Counted from the first letter of the stretch, positions 1-10,433 are shown. The stretch: DNA of 64,000 nucleotides from Leptodontidium sp. MPI-SDFR-AT-0119 (GCA_020726505.1 JAHLEZ010000004.1:1612001-1676000), one strand, 5' to 3'. The notes: generated by a model not told the origin, from the sequence alone. Made by a program: numbers and translations.

Positions 1-1665
1 CCTCAGCAGAAATCTCATCCAAAACCTGCTCCACAGCAGACTCCTCTTTCTTCGGACCCAAATCCCTCCTCCTAATACCCCATCCGCCTTTCCACCCAAT
101 CCAGCCCGGATTCCAAGGACTCTTCGCAAAACAAATCAACAACGCCCCACAGATAAAACCCACACTCGCACTCCCGCTCAAGATCCACCCGCCTTTCGCG
201 TACAGCCTGTTACCGACAGCGGTACCCATCAACTGGCCGCAGAACACGCTGAGCATGTACGCGGTATTGACTCGATTCCTCGCTTTGGGTTCGATGGCGA
301 ATATGCCTGACCGGTTTGCGATTTGTGAGGATTGGATCCCGATGTCGATCGCGAAGGCTTGGATGATGGGACCGGCGACGGTGTGTTTGCCTGTGTATGT
401 ACCGATGATGGTGCCGATTAGACAGTAAGTGAGGCCGAGGATGACGCTGAAGACTGGGACGAAGCGGTCGATTACGGCGCGTGAGTAGAAGGGTCCTACG
501 CAGATTGCGGCAATGCCAATGAGGGCGAAGAGGCCGATGATTACCGAGTCGTAGGAGTAGGGCGGCGAGGAGAGGAGGAAGGTGAGGGTTGTCCAGTAGT
601 TGGTGAAGATGCTGGAGGTTAGGAAGCCGACTAGACAGGCTTGGACGAGGACGGGGTGCTTAAATACCATTTTGAGGATGGAGAAGAGCATTCGGAAATA
701 GTTTATCCCGCCGGGGTTTGTCGAGGGGTAGTCTGGCATGAAGAAGAAGAGGAGGATTAAGATTAGGTATTGGACGCCGAATGAAAACCAGTAGATGCTG
801 CGCCAGGATGTGTATTGCGTTAGGATTCCGGAGAGAAGACGGGCTATTAGCATTCCTAGTAAGAGTCCTGAGACGACGATTGAGAGAGCGGTTGCTCGTC
901 TATGTGGTGGTGCGAGATCTCCGACCAGAGGCAGCATCAACTGTGGCGTGACAGTGGAAACTGCGGTGATGAAAGATATAGCCAGGAAGACGGAGAACGA
1001 GTTTGTCAGACACAAACCAAGCCACTTGATAATATCAGCAAAAGCATTTTTGCAGAGTGACAGAGTTCAAACCATCGTAGCAGTAAAAAATATCAGAATG
1101 AGTACAAATGCTCGACGTCGGAATATGTCCCCGAGTGGACATAGGAATAGTAGTCCTGCTGCATATCCTCCTTGCATTACTGTTGGGATCTGCGCTGCTT
1201 GCTCGTTGGAGACATTGAACTCAACCGCAAGGATGTTCAAGATGGGATGGTTGTAATAGAGATTTGCCACCGTGAAGGTTGCTGCCTGTTAATATCAGCA
1301 TCTCATCTTCTTCTGTTCCCGCATGCCAGATTCTTGCTCGTATTTTGAAGTAATGATCTTGAAGTTGAGGTTTTCTTAGAGAAGTTAAGTGCATCGAGAG
1401 CTTTGCCTATAAATGCCCCACTTACAAATCCAAATAGAAGATTCAATCCCATACTGAACTTCGGAGGGGACTCTGGATCCCACCGACACCTCTTTGGAGT
1501 CCAAGAGACAATTCTCCATATTCTCTGCGCAACATCGTTGTCTCGTATTTGTGCAAACCTCCGCTTGTTTTCATTACTCGAATCTTCGCCGGCTTCAAGT
1601 GCTTTTTGGCCAGACTCTGCATTTGCTACAGGAGCTGCGGAGGTAGGGAATTTACCCTCGGCCAT
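1..1665 (-). CDS. MFS transporter, DHA1-like (3' end outside window)
   Basis: Predicted multi-pass plasma-membrane transporter of the major facilitator superfamily; substrate unknown. I join three exons on the minus strand: 1665-1426, 1285-1073 and 1024 to the window edge. Both introns are phase 0; the first donor is GTAAGT and the second GTTTGA. About 492 residues are visible. After a cytosolic N-terminal stretch of about 65 residues comes helix 1 with the VANLYYNHPIL motif, typical of the DHA1 branch that includes bacterial drug-efflux proteins. The loop GDIFRRR follows, matching the conserved MFS loop 2-3 motif. Many hydrophobic helices continue to near position 60, so only a short cytosolic tail is missing. 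The start at 1665 is the first in-frame ATG of exon 1. The role as a drug or metabolite exporter is inferred from family only. The nearest neighbour to the right is 1.7 kb away, so no functional link is visible. Confidence 0.88.
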
Positions 1666-3386
1666 TGTCTTGGAGGCTTGGAAGCAATGAACTTTGAGGT
1701 TGTCGAGGCATTGGATGCAGAGTGGGGTATATTATTCCAAAGAGGCCCTTTCACATCTTTTCACTCGCACTTGTTCATATTTGTCCGCGATCATCCGCCT
1801 TCCCCACTGTTACCGTTGTTGACTCTCGGGTATTGGGCCGGCCAGCCATCGTTCGTTAAAGCCGAACCAAAGGGTTGAGCGGAAACTAGCGACGGGCAAC
1901 GAAGATGGACCAGATCGAAGAGCGGAACTAGAAAGCTTGGCCACCGTGACAAGAGCTCGGCTCCCTGTCAAAACGAAAGCGAACTTGCGAGTGAGAAGAG
2001 CAAGGAGTGTTTCCTCCCTGTCCACCAATCAAAATGCAGGGCAGAATCTGGAGAATAGACTACTCTCATATTCACCTGAAACATTGGCAGATGAGCCTGA
2101 TAGGGACAGTTCAGATCAGCTGCGGGTGTGGAGACTCCTGAGGTTTCAAAGTCAATTCTGGCCAGAGAAGAAAAGTCTCCCCTCTCCTCAAGTCTCGACC
2201 ATGCACCATGGAAAGCGAGACGAGGCCAGAAACGAGGGCTAAGTATATCCATGATACAGAAAATGCCTCGCTCGCGACGTTCGTTAGTTGAGAAAATGCA
2301 CTAGCACTCCGAACCAGTGCTTGCTAGCCAATGAAAGTGAGTGGATGCAACTATCGTCATCGTCCTCCTCATCCTCGCGCCTTTTCTGGCCTGGACGTTG
2401 CCACAGTGCCCATGCCACGGCAGGCTACTCACAAGTTTACTGCAGAAGCACAAGCACGCGAGCGCGCTTGCTCAGAACCTGTTTGCTTGCCTGCAGCAGT
2501 CGGTGCGGCGGTGCAGCTTGATATCGGGCCATGCCAATCCAGATTCGTGGCGCCAACATGGAAATCGATACTTATCAATCCCCGTGGCACAACCTGATAA
2601 GGGCTTGCTTGCTTGCCGCGTCCGCTCGGCTCATTGCCTGGTGCCTCACTTCGCCTCATGAAGGGACTCAAGAAGGGAGGAGGGGTATTGCCCTGGTGTG
2701 ACCGAGATGCAGCAATCTCCTTGAGTGCAGGGGCAGGATATTACGGTATGGCCACCCCGTAATGTCCCCTCAGGTACAGCACGGTGCGGTGTGGTATGGC
2801 ACAGTCAGAAGAGAATCGATCGTAGCATTGAAGCCCTGAGGAAGGAATTGTGAGCAGTATGTATGCACTGCATAAGAATAGAAGCCGAAGAAGACCGGAT
2901 TGGACGGATGTGCAACCACTTATGCATGTCTGAATAAAATACGATGCTGGCGTGGTGTTGTCGCTGCAAGTGAAGTGTATGTGGTGTCTCCAATCCAGTG
3001 CTGAGCTGCCCAGCACTCTGAAGACCCCAGCCGAGCGTCCCTAGTTCCTGATCTAGCCTGATCAAGCCTCGGTCCGGTCAGCAGCCAATCGTTATCTCGC
3101 ATCCTCACTAGCGCCACGTTTTAGCGTTTCGGTCCCTGCGAGGCAAGCAGGGCAGGCCCGCCTCACGATTTATTTACTCTCGCTCCTCCCTTCCCACTCT
3201 TTCTGTGAGAGCTTCAGTTTTGTCTCGTCTGGTTTTCCCTCCTCAACACTCCACTCCACTTCACTTCACCATCACAATTCTCGCAACCCCCTCAAACATC
3301 ATCACCTTCGTCCCGACGATATCATCAATTGAGTCGCCGTCAACTCCTCACTCACCCGTCCGAATCCTCCGTCCGTCAAGATCAAG
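1666..3386. other. Intergenic region, divergent promoters
   Basis: This region lies between the leftward MFS gene and the rightward GPI-protein gene, so it must hold both promoters. Several short open frames are present (for example around 2288-2661), but none carries a recognisable domain or splice-consistent continuation. The last 200 bases before 3387 are pyrimidine-rich on the plus strand, with repeated CACTCCACTTCACTTC-like blocks, as is common just upstream of well-expressed fungal genes. I see no RNA gene. Confidence 0.6.
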
Positions 3387-4071
3387 ATGTTTGTCAAGTC
3401 AACCGTCGCCATTGCGCTTTTCGCCAGCTTCGTCGCTGCGCAAACCGCCAATTCCACCATCGACCCCAACACCATCGATGCTACCATGAGATGTGAGAAA
3501 TCTCCGCGACTATAATTCTGTGTATCATACTGACTGTCTGTCTGCAGCCCAATGGTGTCTTGGCCAGAAGAATACCTGCGGTACCCTCTGCAGTGGTGAA
3601 CTCCAGGCCAATGATTGCGATGTCGTACGTACCTTCATCTACCATTTGGTCGATCAATTGCTAACCATCCGTCTTCCACAGACCACCCTGGTTTACAATT
3701 GCACTTGCGCCGCCAACAACTCCGCCCCCGGTCTTCAATACTACCAGAACTCCATGCCAACCTTCATCTGCGAGAAGATCTTCGACAACTGTATCAGTGC
3801 CAATGAGGGTGTTGCGTCCGCCCAAGCCAATTGCAGAGCAAATGAAGCCAACAACTGTGGTCATCTCAATCCTGCCAACTTCACTGCCGCCTCGGCCAGC
3901 ACGAGCTCCAGCGCAACCTCTTCCCCAACTGGAACTTCCAACCCGGCTTCTACTGGAACCTCTGCTCCTACGAGCTCGTCAACCGGTGCCGCTGCAACCA
4001 TGATGCCTGCTCAACTCGGTACCGGTGCTATCGCTCTCGGTGTCGCTGCTGCTTTCGGCTACATGCTTTAG
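3387..4071 (+). CDS. Secreted GPI-anchored cysteine-rich protein (DUF7707-like)
   Basis: Predicted cell-surface protein of 190 residues in three exons: 3387-3492, 3548-3624 and 3682-4071. Donors are GTGAGA and GTACGT; acceptors are TGCAG and CACAG. Residues 1-18 form a signal peptide ending in FVAAQ. The mature part has about ten cysteines in the order seen in fungal DUF7707 proteins, including QWCLGQKNTCGTLC, then NCTCAANN and ICEKIFDNC. A Ser/Thr/Pro/Ala-rich linker follows, then a hydrophobic C-terminus ending in AAAFGYML, which fits a GPI-anchor signal. The family has no assigned function. Such proteins are usually extracted with cell wall and membrane fractions of Pezizomycotina. The start at 3387 is preferred because it gives the signal peptide directly and is followed by a clean donor. 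I am confident of the structure and moderately confident of the family name. Confidence 0.85.
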
Positions 4072-5230
4072 GTTGGCGATGGGCAATGAGCTTCCGATTA
4101 GCTGCGAGAACCGGTTTCTTCCCGATCTTACGTTCTTGACGCGTCTGCGGCTGGGTTGTGCATATTGTACTTGTGTTTTACAGCGTTTCTTTTAGCATTG
4201 GTGTTGTGGCTCGTGAAATCGCGCTTCTGGCATCTTCTCTGGTTTCACACCTGGTGTTTTGTGATTGCATGCAGAGAGATATGGCGCTGCTACTGAAAGT
4301 GTGGCAGGAATAATGGGACGAGTGGACGATTCATGATTGATTGGAGAACAAAGGCTGGCAGACGAAGATGTGCCTTGGTGGTTGATACTTTGCCATTGGC
4401 ATAGTTGATTATGGAGAAACGAACCTAGCATAGGAAATACCATGGTATTAAATTCAGGGCCCCTCACCGATCTAACTGTGTGAAGAGGGAGTTTTGATAT
4501 GATTGCCAATGGCATGGAGAAGAGCGATAATCATACCGAGTTGGGCAAGTGGGGGACCGATAATAGGTGGCTTGGAAAGCTGTCAAGTGGCCAAACAGAA
4601 GCCTCATCTTGGATGATTCAATGGTTCAACAAACTGATGGATCAAATATCGCAGAGCAAGTAATCCAGCATCCTTTTCATTTTTTCGTCATTCATCAATT
4701 CTCCTTACATTTGCTTTCTATCCAGCATCATGCGGGCTTGTCATTCATGCTCATGTAGCACACACACACTCTCTCTACCACGCGATTGTTTCGAGCCAGC
4801 GCATTGGCCTGTAATTTACCTGATCCAGCTCGAGTTATTGATCGTGGCAGGCTGTGTATATTCTACAGACGTCTGATTGTTAATTCATGAATCGATCAAG
4901 CCGCGAAGTTGTTCACCAAGGAGTTCAATATCTGATACTTGACCGAGCGATAAATAATTGATCTGTACATCTCCATATCAGAACATTTCGGACCCCAACT
5001 GTGGTTGGAAATGTTGATATTGCACGAGGAAATGCATAGCATTCTTTATTCCCTATTGTCACTATATTTTTTTGTTGTCGTCGAGTCGAGTCTGCATTTG
5101 TTCATTTCTTTGTTGCGATTCGATGCTTTCAGATACCAAGTCATTGTCACTTTCACAACTCACTAAGGTGGTGCCAAGGTGGTACTCGGTATCTCCTGAG
5201 ACTCTTCACTCTAGCTACGGTTTGGATTAT
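4072..5230. other. Intergenic region
   Basis: It contains the 3' end of the GPI-protein gene and the promoter and leader of the first amidoligase gene. The open frame of the next gene extends in frame back to an ATG at 5072, so part of this stretch could be coding; see that entry. Otherwise I see only short open frames without recognisable content. A short CA-rich run lies near 4760. Confidence 0.55.
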
Positions 5231-6700
5231 ATGAGTACAAATGTAGTATCAACCACCATGTCCTCGGCATTGACATTCGGAGTGGAACTCGAGTTCCTCA
5301 TGGCTTACCTGCCTGACAACACTCCACCACCAGACCCATCTGAAACCCGACTCCTACGATTTGAGTACACCGACCACGATATCGCAGCATACCTGCAATT
5401 GACAAAAGATACGTCCAACGCACGAGACACCAACGAGAACGGCGGCCGCTTCATGTGCGCAAAACGACACATCCGCAACATCCTCACCACTGCCGGCCTC
5501 CCAGTGATCAAAATCGAGCAAGCCGAACACGACCCCAGTGACTTCTCCGGGTGGGACATCGTCGAAGACACCAGTATCGACAAGCCAGAAAATACTCCTT
5601 ACAGGTATTTCCAGCTCGAGGTCCGGTCACCCGCGTACATCTCCTCTCCCTCAGCACTACTCGAGAATTTCTGCCTACTTACCGTCGACACCTCGTCGCT
5701 GCACGTACACGTCGGCGACGGGCTGCGGAGTTTCGATTCCGTGACCATGAGGAAACTAGCTGCTTTTATATGGGCCTTTGAACCGCAGCTGCATTCCATC
5801 CATCCCCCGCATAGACAGACGATGTATTACGCTACGGGGATGCGCGCGTGCTCGAGGTATTCTACGCGGTATAGGGAGAGGTACGGGTACGATACGTTTC
5901 GGATCCCGAACGGGATTACCGGCGCGCTCGATCTGCTCGCTTGTGAGGATGTTGAGGCGCTGTGTGAAGAGGTCAAGGACGCGTCGGGGTATCTGAAGAC
6001 TTGCCAGGTTAGTTTCAGTGGGATCTTGGCGGCGAGTATGGATCCTGATCGTGAGCATGGGAAGAGAACGGTCGAGTGGCGCCAACATGCTGGAACGCTT
6101 GATGGGGAGGAGGTCGCGATGTGGGTTGAGACGGTGGTGGGGATTATGTATTTCGTTCGTGATGCATCCATGGGGTATTTCGTCGATGTGCTGGCTTTTG
6201 CTTTATTGGAGACGTGGCAGAAATTGGGCGATGGAAGGGATGGGGAGAGGGAAAGGGAATTGGGCCCGATTCTTGCGGAGGGTTTGTTGCCTATTGATAG
6301 ACTCTTGAGACTTCTGATGCTGGATCAGCAGGCAGAGTTTTATGGGGGGAGATGGTATATACTCCCTAAGACGCCTTTGGCTGAAGTGAAGAAATCGAGG
6401 ATGGTGTGGGCGTATGAGAGAGAAAGCATACCTGGATCAGATGAGTTCGAGAAATGCAAGGCGATGCGACGACTTTGGGAGGATTTACGCGAACTGCAAG
6501 ATCTTATAGTGTTTGATCCCGAGAGTTCCATGTGGCCTTCTCACGGCTTGAGGGTTGATTCTTCAACGGAATCGGTGGATGATGATATGTTTGCTGAGGA
6601 GTATAGTTCCGATACGTTTGGAGATTTGGGGGTCTGGGCGGCTTTGGATGGTGAGACTGAGACTGAGGAATTTGAAGAGGAGGAGGAGAGAGAGAGTTAG
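5231..6700 (+). CDS. Amidoligase-fold protein A (Amidoligase_2-like)
   Basis: Predicted COOH-NH2 ligase of the glutamine synthetase/gamma-glutamyl-cysteine ligase fold, expected to form an amide bond with ATP; substrate unknown. It has 489 residues from the ATG at 5231. Visible family motifs are the acidic strand FGVELEF (17-23), LEVRSP, HVHVG (158-162), WAFEPQL followed by HPPHR, and the basic/His strand EWRQHAGTL (RQH at 284-286). An upstream in-frame ATG at 5072 would add 53 residues of low-complexity, Cys/Ser-rich sequence absent from the two paralogs. I therefore prefer 5231; 5258 is a third option. The gene is intronless in this model. Its acidic tail ends at a stop in 6698-6700, but another model continues further (next entry). 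It is convergent with paralog B and is the most divergent of the three: it lacks their NPxPxDxRQVxGI signature. Cytosolic location is inferred from the lack of signal peptide or membrane segments. Confidence 0.8.
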   Translation: MSTNVVSTTMSSALTFGVELEFLMAYLPDNTPPPDPSETRLLRFEYTDHDIAAYLQLTKDTSNARDTNENGGRFMCAKRHIRNILTTAGLPVIKIEQAEHDPSDFSGWDIVEDTSIDKPENTPYRYFQLEVRSPAYISSPSALLENFCLLTVDTSSLHVHVGDGLRSFDSVTMRKLAAFIWAFEPQLHSIHPPHRQTMYYATGMRACSRYSTRYRERYGYDTFRIPNGITGALDLLACEDVEALCEEVKDASGYLKTCQVSFSGILAASMDPDREHGKRTVEWRQHAGTLDGEEVAMWVETVVGIMYFVRDASMGYFVDVLAFALLETWQKLGDGRDGERERELGPILAEGLLPIDRLLRLLMLDQQAEFYGGRWYILPKTPLAEVKKSRMVWAYERESIPGSDEFEKCKAMRRLWEDLRELQDLIVFDPESSMWPSHGLRVDSSTESVDDDMFAEEYSSDTFGDLGVWAALDGETETEEFEEEEERES

Positions 6701-7052
6701 GACCGACGCGGTGGAGGTGGCTCCGTGCTGTCGCGTCGGGAACAGGAGAGATCACGACCAGGAGAATAGGGATCAGGATGAAGACGAGCGAGATGGGGAT
6801 TCTCTCGCGGAGTTAGAACGACAGATCAAAGTTCTCGAGGAAGATAGGAATATATTTAATCCGGAGCTCGAGGACAGGCAGTGGAGGGAGCGGTTGATGA
6901 TTGCAACGGAAATGCCGGGTGGTGTGAGTAATGCTTTTGCGCGTGGAGTGGAGAGAGTGCGTAGGTTGGAGAGAGATATTTCACCGAAGACGAAACCCGT
7001 TGGGGGGTGGCTGAGGGAGCTAGAGCTGGAGCTGGAGACGATGATGCTGTGA
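6701..7052 (+). other. Possible alternative 3' exon of amidoligase A
   Basis: Just past the stop of amidoligase A a different frame stays open to a stop at 7050-7052. It reads like protein: an acidic stretch with DQDEDERDGD, then a charged helical segment containing LAELERQIKVLEEDR, then MPGGVSNAF. A GTGAGA donor at 6651 and an AG at 6749-6750 would join the two frames correctly (G|AT, giving Asp) by removing 100 bases. The product would be a 573-residue protein whose acidic tail is replaced by a coiled-coil-like tail. The putative intron is purine-rich, which is atypical, so an old frameshift or chance open frame remains possible. Confidence 0.4.
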
Positions 7053-7466
7053 GTATAATTAAGGAACGTTTTTAAACTTGGCAAGCGAATTATACCCTCA
7101 CTATACCCCCCCCTTGTTTATCTATTTTTGATTTGTGTCTTTTGAAAGGGTCTGGGCGAGGTTAGTCCTTCACTCGGCTCTATTTTTGGAAATTTCTCAC
7201 GAGTATTAGAAAATTCGGGATTTAGATTTATAGTAATGACTTTCCCAAGGGCGAATTGATGGATTTTTGTTGTTCTTATAGGTTTTCTGTGATTTACTTT
7301 CCTGAGATACGATTACATCTAAATACAAGACTAAGACCGCAAGACCTCATTGCGGTGTTCCCTTAAATACACAGAACTCGTAAAGCTATTTGAAAGTTTG
7401 TTTTTACCCCCTCAAAAGGAGCGCCTGATCTGATTTATGAGATGAGCCACAGCAGAGTCAGAAAGT
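7053..7466. other. Intergenic region between convergent amidoligase genes
   Basis: The 3' ends of amidoligase A (plus) and B (minus) face each other here. The sequence is AT-rich compared with its flanks and includes a seven-C run near 7108. No gene is visible; it should hold both transcription end regions. Confidence 0.6.
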
Positions 7467-8618
7467 TCATACAGGTGCCGATCTATTTTCGCTCATCCCT
7501 ACAACAATCAGGGACAGAATCTCTTCCTTGTCCACCGCCACCGCTGCGTTTTCAGCAATCTTCTTGGGATAACTCTCCGCCAGCTGAACCATACCCATCT
7601 TCTGCAACACTTGCTCAAGCGGGAGTTCCTTCTTACTCTTGTTAACACACTTTCTCAAGAGTGCAGACAACTTTCTCTGATGGGTAGAATCGGCAAACAT
7701 CACCAGCTGCACACAGAAATTGATCCAGAGCCACAGCTCCTCGAAGTCAAGCGTACTTCTATGCTGTCTGAACTCTACCGTTCGTTTCCATCGAACACTC
7801 AAGTGATGCTCCGCTCCAACGTCTCCAAAATGATACGCGAGTTTCGAACCGCCGAGTTGCGCTTCCGATTTGAGTGGCTCGGTCAGATCGGAGAAGAGTT
7901 GGAAGTCGTTCATGTCTGTGAGGTCTAGAAGCTCCTCCAAGCCGGCTCGGGCGTCCAACTTACCGCCCTCTCGAGGAGTGTGTACCCTTGACAACTCAGA
8001 CCACCTTCTAAATGAAGGGCACATTTGTAAGTTATTAACTCGGTGGAGAGGGTGGATTGTCTCGATCTGCGGCTCGAAGGTCCAGATGATCGCGAGGAGG
8101 TTCTGCATAGCTTCGTACCTGAAACCTTGTAGACCATTACCGACATGGACATGCACTCCACAGCTTCTATTACATGAGATTATGTAATTCTCTTTCATCA
8201 CCTTGCAGACCGTCTCGATTTCTCGGAAGGGTTCGTCGCTGCCGAAGTAAAAAGGAGGAGAGTTGATCTCGATGGGTAGGAAGAGGTGGCCCTCGAGTTG
8301 TGGGCCTTTGATCGTGTCGTCGTGTTTTACTAACCAGAATGGTTCTGTTCCTCGGGTAGGGTCGTCGGAGTACGGGCTGTTGGCGACAGCGGAGATGCCA
8401 GCGCTGCGGAGCGTCGTTGCTACATGTTTGCGCAGGTTTGCTATCCAGGTCTTTCTGGGACCGGTTACGATGCCGGTAACTTGACGTGGGTCTTTGGGAT
8501 TGGGATTCTGGCCGTTGGGTGGGATGTAGGCGATTGCGAATTCTAATTCTAATCCGAATGTTAGATTGTCCTGTCTGGGCTCGAATGGACTAAAGATGTG
8601 TGGGGTGATGACATCCAT
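7467..8618 (-). CDS. Amidoligase-fold protein B (Amidoligase_2-like)
   Basis: A single-exon gene for a 383-residue predicted amidoligase, paralogous to its two neighbours. Motifs in order are FGLELEF (21-27), the signature NPNPKDPRQVTGI (38-50), IEINSPP (116-122), SCGVHVHVG (152-160), WTFEPQIETIHPLHR and EFRQHRSTLDFEELW (EFRQH at 282-286). In the family, the paired acidic residues, the His-x-His and the Arg/His strand are the expected metal, ATP and substrate contacts. All are present, so the enzyme looks intact. There is no signal peptide or membrane segment, so it is probably cytosolic. The start at 8618 places the first motif 20 residues in, as in paralog A from its preferred start. It is divergent from paralog C, with 549 bases between their starts, suggesting a shared promoter region. 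The reaction partner cannot be read from sequence. Confidence 0.85.
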   Translation of the reverse strand: MDVITPHIFSPFEPRQDNLTFGLELEFAIAYIPPNGQNPNPKDPRQVTGIVTGPRKTWIANLRKHVATTLRSAGISAVANSPYSDDPTRGTEPFWLVKHDDTIKGPQLEGHLFLPIEINSPPFYFGSDEPFREIETVCKVMKENYIISCNRSCGVHVHVGNGLQGFRYEAMQNLLAIIWTFEPQIETIHPLHRVNNLQMCPSFRRWSELSRVHTPREGGKLDARAGLEELLDLTDMNDFQLFSDLTEPLKSEAQLGGSKLAYHFGDVGAEHHLSVRWKRTVEFRQHRSTLDFEELWLWINFCVQLVMFADSTHQRKLSALLRKCVNKSKKELPLEQVLQKMGMVQLAESYPKKIAENAAVAVDKEEILSLIVVGMSENRSAPV

Positions 8619-9167
8619 GTTCTTTGGCCAAAGGCGTTATTTTCCTCTGGGAATGATTGTAGATATGTCGATGAAAACGCAGACGTCCCCCAGGCGAAAC
8701 GACAGAGAAACTGATTGTCAAAAAGTACAAGGTAACAAAGTTATTTAGATACACTACAAATGCTCTGTTCTCACCTGCCTCATTGTCTAGGTCATTGTTT
8801 CTTGAGTGTTCGTTTTTCAGACAATGTACAAAACAAGAACAATTGAAGCGACAAAGCCCATGTATCACATTTGATGATAGCAGGAAGAAGCAACAATAGT
8901 TCTGTGCAAATGTAAACGCCCCGTGACTGTATAATGTGGCTAGTCAAAGATGCGTAGGCACAAAGGCCTGTTTTGAGAACTGTGGAAAATCAACCTGTTT
9001 CTAATGTAGAGTATATATTGAATGGCATTTACAATGGATATTTCCTCAGAGTCACGCAACTATTTCCCTAGCAGCAGAATCCCCTCTTACTATTTTCTTG
9101 CCACTCGCCCATCGTCTAAAATTGATACCTAATTACAAATTACACGCCTCAACGCCTCACAGCGAGG
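8619..9167. promoter_or_regulatory. Shared divergent promoter region of amidoligases B and C
   Basis: These 549 bases separate the start codons of two divergently transcribed paralogs, so both promoters lie here and co-regulation is possible. On the plus strand a TATA-like GTATATATTG lies near 9011-9020, about 150 bases before the start of C. The open frames inside (for example 8590-8868, minus) overlap the start of B and have no recognisable domain. No specific operator could be identified by eye. Confidence 0.5.
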
Positions 9168-10433
9168 ATGGGTTCCTATAGCGAGACACTGCCTCCAAAA
9201 TATGGACCAGACGATACTCAGAATAACGACATCATACCCAGATCTGCCCTCACATTTGGTGTAGAGTTTGAGTTTGCCATAGCCTGTCTTCCCCGGGGTT
9301 ACGAAGATCCAAATCCGGAAGACAGTCGTCAAGTGTATGGGATATCAGAAAAGGACACACCAGAATCTACAGATATTCCTAATTTAGGTCTACACGAACC
9401 ATCTCATATTACCGAATCGGGAGAAGAGTGGTGGCTGATCCAACAACACATTGCAGGCACGCTGGAAGAACAAGGACTGCGAGCCTTCAGCAGCAAGGAT
9501 GTAATGCTGACAATCGATAAGCCGCAAACTTCATGGATTGTCAAAGACGACGCGAGTATCAAGTTCCCGCCTCTGAATTACAAGTTTCGCGACATAGAAG
9601 TCATATCCCCCCCGTTATATTTCTGCGAGAAGGCACTGGACCAGATCAAGGTCGCTTGTCAGACTTTGCCATCCAAATACCGCCTCTTCTTGAACACGAG
9701 CTGTTCAGTCCACGTACATGTAGGCCATGGCTCTCATGGATTTGAATTCGCTCATCTGCGAAACTTGATGGCGATGTTGTGGGCTTTCGAGCCTCAATTG
9801 GACAGCCTCCATCCCCAGCATAGAGTTGGGCCAATGCGATACTCTGGCTCTCTTCGAAAACATTCAAACCTAGCCATAGACCTGAAAGCAAAGGGTATGC
9901 ATGCTAGAGATGGCCTACAGCGCATTTACGACACCGAGGATATCAACGAGATTGTGGATATACTAGGCAGTGCTAAAAGAGACCAACGCCTGCCTTACAG
10001 CATGGCGTACTGCCTGGTGAACCTCGAGGAGTCCGTCGATTCTTCTTTATATAAAGATCTCATGGGAGAAATAGACAAAAAGACGATTGAATTCCGCCAG
10101 CACGAAGGGACTTTCAATGCCGAAGCCGTTGAGCAGTGGATCAAGCTTTGTGTTCACTTGGTTGAATTTGTTGAGGAGGCCAGACAGGATAAGTTGCGAA
10201 CTTGGTTAGAGGAACACATCGATACAGACTATAACGTCATACAAATTCTTGAAGCTATCAAACAGCCGCTGGCAGCTTCGTATTACGAGAAGAAGTTGGC
10301 GGAGAGAGCAGCGCGGGGACCGGATACGAGCACAAGGGCAACTAAATCATTCTCAGTTGAGCTCCTTGATGCATCGATGGTAACAGACCACATTCGCAAG
10401 TTATCAGATTGGTACCAGAACAGAAGGACATAG
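9168..10433 (+). CDS. Amidoligase-fold protein C (Amidoligase_2-like)
   Basis: A single-exon gene for a 421-residue predicted amidoligase. Motifs in order: FGVEFEF (30-36), the signature NPEDSRQVYGI shared with paralog B, IEVISPPLYF, SCSVHVHVG (178-186), WAFEPQLDSLHPQHR and EFRQHEGTFNAEA (EFRQH at 308-312). Relative to B it has about 25 extra residues between the signature and the second acidic strand, and a longer C-terminal tail. All expected catalytic-site motifs are kept, so it is likely active. No signal peptide or membrane helix is seen. It is closer to B than to A, which suggests that B and C arose by a local inverted duplication and then diverged. Family knowledge predicts ATP-dependent ligation of an amine to a carboxylate on a small molecule or peptide; the substrate is unknown. 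Confidence 0.85.
   Translation: MGSYSETLPPKYGPDDTQNNDIIPRSALTFGVEFEFAIACLPRGYEDPNPEDSRQVYGISEKDTPESTDIPNLGLHEPSHITESGEEWWLIQQHIAGTLEEQGLRAFSSKDVMLTIDKPQTSWIVKDDASIKFPPLNYKFRDIEVISPPLYFCEKALDQIKVACQTLPSKYRLFLNTSCSVHVHVGHGSHGFEFAHLRNLMAMLWAFEPQLDSLHPQHRVGPMRYSGSLRKHSNLAIDLKAKGMHARDGLQRIYDTEDINEIVDILGSAKRDQRLPYSMAYCLVNLEESVDSSLYKDLMGEIDKKTIEFRQHEGTFNAEAVEQWIKLCVHLVEFVEEARQDKLRTWLEEHIDTDYNVIQILEAIKQPLAASYYEKKLAERAARGPDTSTRATKSFSVELLDASMVTDHIRKLSDWYQNRRT

Noticed and set aside
2288..2671. Overlapping open frames between the MFS and GPI-protein genes
   Set aside because: Three frames on the plus and one on the minus strand are open at once, with no domain and no splice continuation.
5072..5230. 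Earlier ATG for amidoligase A
   Set aside because: It adds a low-complexity extension absent from both paralogs; the start at 5231 aligns better.
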